Assembly (NCBI RefSeq): GCF_014805685.1
Contig: NC_060899.1
Span: 7,050,790-7,114,789, forward strand
Reading direction: 5' to 3'
Source: Silurus meridionalis
Lineage: Eukaryota > Chordata > Actinopteri > Siluriformes > Siluridae
Length of the DNA stretch: 64,000 bases
Shown here: one piece after another, positions 57,300 through 64,000 of the stretch
Numbering within the stretch: position 1 is the first letter of the stretch
How the letters are laid out: each line of letters opens with the position of its first letter
Made by a program: the position numbers and the translations under genes
Notes under the pieces: generated by a model
What the model saw: the letters and a program-made list of their open reading frames with translations, nothing else
Database searches by the model: none
What the model was told of the DNA's origin: nothing

Positions 57300-57960
57300 C
57301 TCAGCAAATGTGACAACTTTTATAAAAGTCAAAGTTTGAGCAGTTTGCTGATCTGGGGAGTTCAGGTGTGTTAACACAATGCTAAGGAGAAAAGACATCA
57401 GCAATGGCCTGCCTGTCAATCTAGCAAGGGTTATAGGGCCATTTCCAAAACATTCTACATTCATCATTCTACAATGTCCTCACAAATTATTCACAAGTGG
57501 AAAATCTTAAGTTTTTTAAGAGAGTTGCCAATCTTGCCAAGGGTGGACATAACAACAGATTCACCCCTAGGTGAAATAGCAAAAAGCTAATGACTGTACA
57601 ATTAGAAGAGGACTGGACAAGTATGGTTTTGCCAGGAGAAAGCATTTTCTCTCTAAAAAGAACATGGCAGCATGCCTTAGGTCTGCAAAAGTGCAACTGA
57701 TGTGGAGATGTTTGGCCACAGTGCAACATGTGGTAAAATACAAGCATGGTGTATCAGCACAAACACCTCATACTGTATGGTAGTGGAGGTGTGATGATTT
57801 GGGCTTCCTCTGCAGCCACAGGACCTGGGCAACTTACAATCATTAAGATAAACATGCACTTTTCTGTATACCAAAGTATTCTAAAGTCGAAAGTAAGGCC
57901 TTCTGTCTGACAGCTAAAGCTTGGCCAAAACAAGAGTCATGAAACAGGGCGAACATTAGC
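57300..57960 (+). mobile_element. Tc1-like transposon remnant, plus strand
   Basis: Pieces of the transposase gene in order: aaaagacatcagcaatggcc (start region), attattcacaagtggaaaat, ggtttt gccaggagaaag, then ggagatgtttggccacagtg and ggtgtgatgatttgggcttc (GVMIWA), and ccacaggacctgggcaactt. It has large deletions and no continuous frame. Confidence 0.75.
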
Positions 57961-57964
57961 TCCT

Positions 57965-58454
57965 CTAATAATGTAAAGCAATTTTATGGCACAGATTCTT
58001 GGATTGAAATTTGGTATTTGACTAGGCTATTTTAAGGCATTTAGATTTTTCTATTTAAAGGCTCCAGTGTATATTTAGCAATATGCATAAGGTCATTGTC
58101 TTGCCTCCATTCCAGTTTTAAACCTCTGGAAAACTGAAACTTTTTCCTCAAAAACTACCCAAACTGTCAAGCTTTTTAGTCCCTGATGATGAAGAACATC
58201 CCAAAACAAAATGCATCCACCACCATGCTTCACTGTAGGAATGGTATTCTTGGAGAAATTAAAAGTGTTGAGTTTGTACCACACAGGACATATCCCTTGC
58301 TGCCAGAATATCCTTCAGAAACCTTTTTTCCATGTGTTTCCCCAAAGTATGCCATATGCTGTCTGGTAACTCTAAATGTGTCTTCTTATTTTTCTGACCA
58401 ATCATTCATAAAGTCCTATTGTGGATCTTTCTGTATTATTATTGGTGTCTTTGT

Positions 58455-58539
<85 letters not shown>

Positions 58540-58632
58540 CTCCTTGTCTGGTCTGCAAGTTTTGGTGGGTGGCCTTCTCTTGCCAGGTTTATTGTGGTGC
58601 CATATTATTTACATTTTGTTATTATGATGAAA
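57965..58632 (-). mobile_element. Second Tc1-like remnant, minus strand, split by (TA)n
   Basis: The minus strand holds NTIPTVKHGGGCILFWDVLHH at 58,250-58,170 and further degenerate pieces to its left. The 58,537-58,632 segment (gttttggtgggtggccttct) is the N-terminal end of the same transposase family, so a central part is missing and replaced by the (TA)n tract. It belongs to a different family from the plus-strand remnant beside it. Confidence 0.7.
58458..58535. repeat. (TA)n microsatellite inside a Tc1 remnant
   Basis: About 39 TA units. Confidence 0.97.
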
Positions 58633-58764
58633 TAGAAAAGAATATATATATTAAAAAAAGAGATTCTTAATGATAGATATTTCTACTTTAGAACTTTCGA
58701 GAATCTGCGTCTGTTTATGTTATTAATAATCTTTTGGAATTTTATATATATATATTTTTAATTA

Positions 58765-58985
58765 ATTTTTATTTGTAAAGAGCTTTTAACATTAGACATT
58801 GTCTCAAAGCAGCTACATAGAGATAAAGTGATTATAAATTTGAATAAAAGAATTTATAAATTTAGTACACAAGTGTTTGCTTATAACTTTAACCCTAATG
58901 AGAAAGCCAGTGGTGACTGTGGCAAGAAAAAAACTCCCTGAGGTGGTATGAGGGAAAAAAAAATTGACATCTCAAAAGGAAACCA
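58765..58985 (-). repeat. LINE 3' tail, minus strand
   Basis: The reverse complement of the tail at 62,560-62,826: acattgtctcaaagcagcta, then ggtgactgtggcaagaaaaa, actccctgaggtggtatgag and caaaaggaaaccatcctcat. L2-like by its tail; the clade is not certain. Confidence 0.7.
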
Positions 58986-59157
58986 TCCTCATCTTTCTTT
59001 GTTACTGGGGTGGTACTTTTGAGTGTAAGTTTCTATTTAACAATATTTTACTTGGAAATGTGTATAGTGTCAACGATTTTTAAAGTGTCTTATGATGCAT
59101 AATTGCACTTTCAATAGCTTAGAAAAGTTTTGGAAAATGTACACTAATATGTACCAG

Positions 59158-59290
59158 GGGAAGCTCAGTGGATAACTGATCAGGTTGAAGTTCTTCTGGC
59201 ACCCTCGACACTGCCGAGCTGCCACTGTTGGGCCCTTAAACAAGACCCTTAACCCTTAACTCTGCTCCAGGGGTGCTGAATCATTATCCC
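59158..59290 (+). repeat. SINE-like fragment
   Basis: Diverged head ggggaagctcagtggataac and body gccactgttgggcccttaaa, caagacccttaacccttaac. Same body family as 3,766-3,880. Confidence 0.55.
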
Positions 59291-59607
59291 CAACTTCCTA
59301 CAAATCTGGGATATTTCAAGAAGTTTACGTGGTTAAAGTACAAATGATGTACTTGAGAATGCCATCTGAGTGACAAGAAAAAGTACAACATTTTAAAGGT
59401 GTGAAAATGTAATGGATTCAGAGAACCACACAGTCTTTCCTGTATCTTCAAATTCCAGTAATAGTTGATCAGTTCCTAGATACACCATGTCAGCATGCTT
59501 TTCCCCCACTGAATTAATTAAATGACTGTCACGAAGGAAAAGGGAAAATGATAGCATGGGCTTCTTTTCCTTTTTCTACACATAAATACCTCGGGAGTCC
59601 TCGAAAA

Positions 59608-59615
59608 TGACGTCA
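59608..59615. promoter_or_regulatory. CRE palindrome
   Basis: A full TGACGTCA cAMP-response element lies at the left edge of the CpG island, about 1.2 kb inside the gene from the proposed exon 1 donor. A second TGACGTCA is at 7,381-7,388, outside any promoter-like context, so one match alone is weak evidence. Confidence 0.3.
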
Positions 59616-60858
59616 GAAGCGAGTAAGCGATGCGCGTACACCCCTTAACCCATATCACCCCCATATCAGCCCCCTACACACACACACCAGCACTACCACA
59701 CCCACTTCCCGCAACGCTCTGCAGAGAGCGCGCTCTGCGCGACGCGCACGCGTTCAAAGCCCCCCACCCCTCCGCCTTCACTCTCTCTCACCGCCACGCG
59801 CCGTTCTCGCTCCAGGACCCGCCCACTATTCTCTGGACCAGCACGCGGCGCGCGCTCCCGATTCATTCAACCCGAAGGTGTCGCGCGTGACGCGGGGACG
59901 CGCTTTACTACGCCAGAACCACAGGGAGAGAGCGAGAGAACATCATTCGAGATATACGATGTGGGGGGAATAAAAAGAACAACTCGAGAGAGAATTACGA
60001 CTATAAAACATAACAACGTATAAATATCATCAGCTTTGAAGTGAATACATATAAACTACAAGCGATTTTTTTCCGCCCGCACTTCCTATATGTTTGGCTT
60101 GAATTTCCCCCCTCCCACAGCATCGTGTGCTAATCTGTGCGTTAGGAGTGTTCGCGTTAAAAAAAACTGACATCACTACGAGAATCTTCCTATACTGAGG
60201 AAAAATGAAAAACAATTATATAAATGTAACGTCTTTAAAACCGACTGTATTCGAACATCTGCATCGACAGTCACAGGTTACATTCGCTGGCGTTCAGGTT
60301 TTTCCCCCTCGAGAAACACAACCGGCTCGTAACAAACTCCCGGTAGTAAAATCGTCTCTCGTGCCGTCCTTCCTCTAGTAATACCTTGTATATCGAAACA
60401 CTTTAGAAAATCTAAACATAGATCCGGTTTTCGAAAAAAAGCAGTAGACAAACACACCGAAAACCCCCCAAGACAAACGTCAACTCTGGTTCCCCGCTGT
60501 GCCGAAACATCTCATTTCCCTGCAGCCCCACAGAGCAGGAACACATGGGGGAGAAAGCTGTAGTAGCCGCGGTGTCAGTTGCAAATAGCCACACTAGTTT
60601 ACATAGCTTATCACACACATTCGCCTGTTTCTAGGAAAGGTGCTTTCACGTTAAGTCCAAACGCTTCCAGCGTCACAAAACTGAAAGTATACACAGGTTT
60701 AGTGGTAAATGTATAATAGAAAAGGAGAGCGCAATTAAACTGAAGACGACCCGCGATCTCGAGGAAATCACGAACCTTTTTCGAAACGGGAAAACCCACC
60801 ATCCACTGGCAAACTGCACCGTTTCGGTTTTAAAACCCTCCTAGGCGACGATACTTAC

Positions 60859-61030
60859 AATTTTGGCATTAAAATGGTCTGGAGGGCGGTAGCCGTTTCG
60901 TTTTCTGAAGCACATCCGTTTCCTTTTTTTTATGCCGTTTATATTATATAGGAATACAGTCTCGGGTTTTTCTCCTCCAGCCTTCCAGCTTCGGAATCGA
61001 CACCCTTGACGGAGGCAGGCTGAGGATGAA
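60859..61030 (-). other. rgs19: Probable rgs19 noncoding first exon
   Basis: On the minus strand a near-perfect donor (gtaagtatc, starting at 60,858) closes a segment inside a CpG-rich island. Upstream lies a palindromic NRF1-like site. This is the expected layout of a noncoding first exon of the gene whose coding exons lie to the left. An open frame of 65 codons crosses the segment but shows no recognisable domain and runs into the donor, so I treat it as untranslated leader. The 5' end is not defined by sequence; 61,030 is a guess based on the NRF1-like site. Confidence 0.5.
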
Positions 61031-61031
61031 T

Positions 61032-61042
61032 TGCGCATGCGC
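61032..61042. promoter_or_regulatory. NRF1-type palindromic site
   Basis: TGCGCATGCGC is a perfect match to the palindromic NRF1 consensus core. It lies about 170 bases upstream of the proposed exon 1 donor on the minus strand, a usual place for the transcription start region of a CpG-island promoter. Function is inferred from motif and position only. Confidence 0.55.
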
Positions 61043-61049
61043 GAACTCG

Positions 61050-62115
61050 GTCAGTTCTGCTCGGCCGATTGACGAAGGATTTCCTCTGTAATTGTCATTT
61101 CCATTTTCTTTAATTTATGTGTTAGATAAGGAAGTCATATAGGAAACAAACGCTTTCTTTTATAATTGACGTTTTAAGGTCCTCCTTTTTGTAAATTATC
61201 CAGTGTAATCTGGTACCTGACAGGTCTTTACAATCGGAATTTCCTGCAACTATGTGTATCAGTTTCTTTCTTTCTTTCTTTTTTCACATTGCTGTATGGT
61301 CCAGCATTGAGTAATAAATCATTGGTTTGTATAAGTGAATTCCTGTCTTTAGATAATTCTCAATCTCAACCAGCAGGAGGCGCCAAACACCAAGAATAAC
61401 GTCTCAAGTTTTAAGTACAACAACCATAATGCAAGAAAAGTGATCATGTACAGCCTTTTTTAAAAAAAGAATTCACCCCTGTTCATTTATTAACTTGTAC
61501 TTCTGCCAGCTATTATAAAATATGAAACTACCGAATGTATAGATATAATATTGTTTTAGTATTTTACAATATTCACTGCATTGACTGGAAATGTGAATGT
61601 TGTTCCATCATTTGATAACGGGTATGTTATTTTCCATCCTCCAGAATTTCTTCAACTATAGATACCTTGATCGACAGATCAATATATATAGATATAGATA
61701 GAATGGTTTCATGTTAACTGATTACCCCATTCTCATGGAAGTCATTAATCTTTTACTCTATATATTTTGGGCAGGGGGTACAAGCAGGAAATTGTAGCTC
61801 CAATCTGTCCAAATTTCCTTTATATTTTCATATATTTTGAAAGAAATCCTTTCAGCAATTGAATAATCAATGTAACTGCCACTTGGTGCCAGTAGAGTTC
61901 TCTGCTTCAGTGCAGGTGTGCAAAACCTGCCAATGAAGTACAACAAAAGTCTGATTTATAGCAGGTACAACAAATGCTGTGCTGGGTTTCTAGGTTGCAT
62001 TAATTAAGGATTGATTATGTTGGGCTTTGATGATGGCTTGTGCCTTGCATGATAATGTGCTTCGACGGTAGCTTCGACCATGTGCAATAGTGTGTTTTTT
62101 CGTGTATTAGCTTTA
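61050..62115. other. Upstream of rgs19, no gene recognised
   Basis: AT-rich. Contains the first copy of a direct repeat (61,470-61,660). No oprl1-like or other coding exon was found. Confidence 0.5.
61470..61660 (+). repeat. Direct repeat, copy 1
   Basis: Shares gtacttctgccagctattat, aaaatatgaaac, attcactgcattgactgga and catcctccagaatttcttc, in the same order and orientation, with 63,670-63,862. Family not recognised. Confidence 0.75.
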
Positions 62116-62117
62116 TA

Positions 62118-62859
62118 CAGTATCTCACAACAGTGAGTACATCCCTCACATTTCAGCAACCATTTTAGTAAATCTTCTCCGGGGGACAATACTATAGAAA
62201 TTAAACTTGGATATATTTTAGAGTAGCCAATGTGCAGATTGTATAGCAGTATAGATTTGCTGTCCTCTGAAAATAACTCAACATACAGCGATTTTTGACT
62301 ACTCTAAAATATATTATTTCTATAGAATTGTCCCTTGAGGCGATATACTAAAATGGTTGCTTACATGTGTGGAGTTTTGACATTGGACCTCCTGGAGTGT
62401 TTAAAGGCTCTGGCATGGAGAAGCTGATGCTGGATCTGTGATGATCACAAATGCTGAGCTCATAAAACTAAGAGCTACTAACCATATAGGCTGTATAAGA
62501 CTGCAGAAAGAACATCACTTATAATCTTATACTCCTGTGCTCATGTTAGTTCTCACTCTCCAGTGTTCTGTATTGTTTAAAGATTTATGATCAAACTCTT
62601 GATGTCACCCAAATGAGGATGGGTTCCCCTTTTGAGTCTGGTTCCTCTCAAGGTTTCTTCCTCATAACATCTAAGGGAATTTTTCCTTGCCACAGTCACC
62701 ACGGCTGCTCATCAGGGATAAATACACACCATTCACCTTAACTGTTGATTTGTGTAAAGCTGCTTTGAGACAATGTCTGTTGTGAAAATCGCTATACAAA
62801 TAAACTTGACTTGACTTGACTTGACAAACGAGGGGTGTACTCACTTTTGTGATCTACTG
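62118..62859 (+). mobile_element. Tc1 element end pair interrupted by a LINE tail
   Basis: Starts CAGTATCTCACAACAGTGAG and ends gggtgtactcacttttgtga then tctactg, flanked by TA. The left 250 bases match the left end of the nested element at 36,426, including an internal complementary stretch. Nearly all the rest, 62,372-62,826, is a retroelement 3' tail. No transposase is left. Confidence 0.8.
62372..62826 (+). repeat. LINE 3' end inserted in a Tc1 element
   Basis: Contains aaatgaggatgggttcccct, tcaaggtttcttcctcataa, tttttccttgccacagtcac, gtaaagctgctttgagacaa, then a cttga repeat tail. Typical 3' end of a fish L2-like LINE or a SINE sharing its tail. The upstream limit is approximate. Confidence 0.7.
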
Positions 62860-63669
62860 TATGTTTGCCTTTGTACACAGGTTGCTGTTCTGCGAAGTCA
62901 CGACACTCACGTGTGTTCTTCTGTTTTCACATTTCCCTTTTTTTTGTTTGCTGCACCAGGTTGATCCATATTTAAATAAAGTTGATCTTTTCTCAACTTT
63001 GTTGCATCGCTGGACACGCCCATATCTAGTCGATGATGATCGCTGTTGATCATGTTGCCAGCTCTCGTTGAAAATGAATGGTCTTTTAAAAGAGTCAGCC
63101 ATATATAAACGATGTGATATTGATCATGAGGAATGTAACAGTGAATCATTTTAGGCCATATCATAAAAGAGCAAACTGGTGATTCTTTTTTACTTTGTAC
63201 TTTAAAATAAAACAATAAGCGTACATGATAATTGTAAATGATTGCAAATTATTTCATTTAGTTTATATGGGGGATTAATAATCGTAATGTTTTTTTTTTT
63301 TCGTTTTTTTTTTTTACAAATCTATGCACATCATCGAAAGTTTTTCAGTAGCCTGACCAGTATACACTCTGTAATTATAGTAAGGGAAAAATAATTAATA
63401 ATAATCCAGGTATTATATACAATAATTTATCCACACCTACAAAAAATAAGAATAGACACCAGGCATTAATTTGCATTGTCCCACATTTTATCAGACATCA
63501 AATTACAGTATAATCATAATGTTCCTGTTTTTCTTTACCCAGTTCAGAACATAATCAACTACGCTGATATCACGCTACATGAGATTTGAGTACATACATT
63601 TATCTTTCACAAAAGTTGTGTTGTAACCAGGAGCAATTGCAATCGCTTGCAATGTTTTTGCAGCAGTAA
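62860..63669. other. Upstream of rgs19, no gene recognised
   Basis: A 102-codon minus-strand frame at 62,907-63,215 has no domain or supporting splice sites. Poly(T) runs at 63,290-63,315. Confidence 0.4.
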
Positions 63670-63862
63670 AATATTCGCCCCTGCTAAAATATTAATGTGT
63701 ACTTCTGCCAGCTATTATAAAATATGAAACCACTGAATGCATAGAAAATATTGTTTCTGTATTTTATATTATTCACTGCATTGACTGGAGCTGTAGATAT
63801 CTTCTATGTTGTTAGCTTCTGATTAAGGTTAGGCCCTTTTCATCCTCCAGAATTTCTTCTAC
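63670..63862 (+). repeat. Direct repeat, copy 2
   Basis: Second copy of the unit at 61,470-61,660, about 2.2 kb downstream. The copies have several substitutions and one clear difference in length in the second half. Confidence 0.75.
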
Positions 63863-64000
63863 TCTCTGTCTCTGTAAAGCAACATGTAAAAGTGAAACAT
63901 GTTTAAACAAAGAAAAATAGCTGTAGCTGAGTCTGTAATAAATGTCCCAAGACAGAGAACAAATTAAATATAGAATGAGGCCACAGTTAATTTAATGATT

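Larger units (their letters stand above)
59590..61050. promoter_or_regulatory. CpG-rich island, probable rgs19 promoter
   Basis: This is the most CpG-dense part of the window, in sharp contrast to its AT-rich surroundings. The 59,600-59,930 half has many GCGC and CGCG words, a CRE palindrome TGACGTCA at 59,608-59,615 and a GC box (acccgcccac) near 59,817. The right end holds TGCGCATGCGC at 61,032-61,042. The island covers the proposed first exon on the minus strand. In mammals RGS19 and OPRL1 start head to head, so it may be bidirectional; no plus-strand exon is recognisable here. Confidence 0.65.

Noticed and set aside
60841..61038. 65-codon frame in the CpG island as a real protein
   Set aside because: It crosses a strong splice donor, has no domain, and is better explained as the rgs19 leader.
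61050..64000. First exon of oprl1
   Set aside because: It is expected from human synteny, but no receptor-like coding exon or convincing plus-strand donor is visible here.

Overview
This window is vertebrate nuclear DNA, almost certainly from a teleost fish. Its few coding exons are short, bounded by GT/AG splice sites and spread over tens of kilobases. The rest is AT-rich sequence full of (TA)n, (CA)n and (GA)n microsatellites, decayed Tc1/mariner transposons, tRNA-derived SINE pieces and LINE 3' tails. The very heavy Tc1 load, with several families in both orientations, suggests a catfish or a related otophysan; that is inference, not proof.

Only two protein-coding genes can be supported. 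At the left edge on the plus strand are the last two coding exons of a TFIIS-type transcription elongation factor (tcea2, by neighbourhood): the zinc-ribbon exon at 1,021-1,092 and a terminal exon at 1,351-1,359 that encodes Phe-Cys-stop. The rest of the window is dominated by an RGS protein of the RZ/GAIP subfamily on the minus strand, best called rgs19. Its coding exons are at 46,691-46,677, 26,150-26,011, 24,256-24,182, 22,894-22,660 and 14,428-14,240. All splice phases agree, and the joined frame is 217 codons plus stop, the length of human RGS19. The likely promoter is a CpG-rich island at about 59.6-61.05 kb with a noncoding first exon ending at 60,859. Tail-to-tail TCEA2-RGS19 is the human 20q13.33 arrangement, in which OPRL1 lies head to head with RGS19. 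An oprl1 gene is therefore expected to the right of the window; no exon of it is visible here.

Layout: 1-1,359 tcea2 3' end; 1,360 to about 7,250 tcea2 3' UTR and intergenic repeats; about 7,250-14,239 possible very long rgs19 3' UTR; 14,240-60,858 rgs19 exons and introns, the largest intron being 20 kb; 59.6-61.05 kb promoter island; 61.05-64 kb upstream repeats. The introns hold most of at least eleven copies of one Tc1-derived miniature family, several larger Tc1 deletion derivatives (one split by hAT-like and inverted-repeat DNA), a Tigger-like element and a SINE dimer.

I found no operon, CRISPR array, phage or clear new biological system. The most interesting points are the five-codon start exon of rgs19, microsatellites directly beside its splice sites, the nested transposon structure at 36.4-38.4 kb, and a CpG-rich, low-repeat block around the start exon that carries two unexplained open frames.
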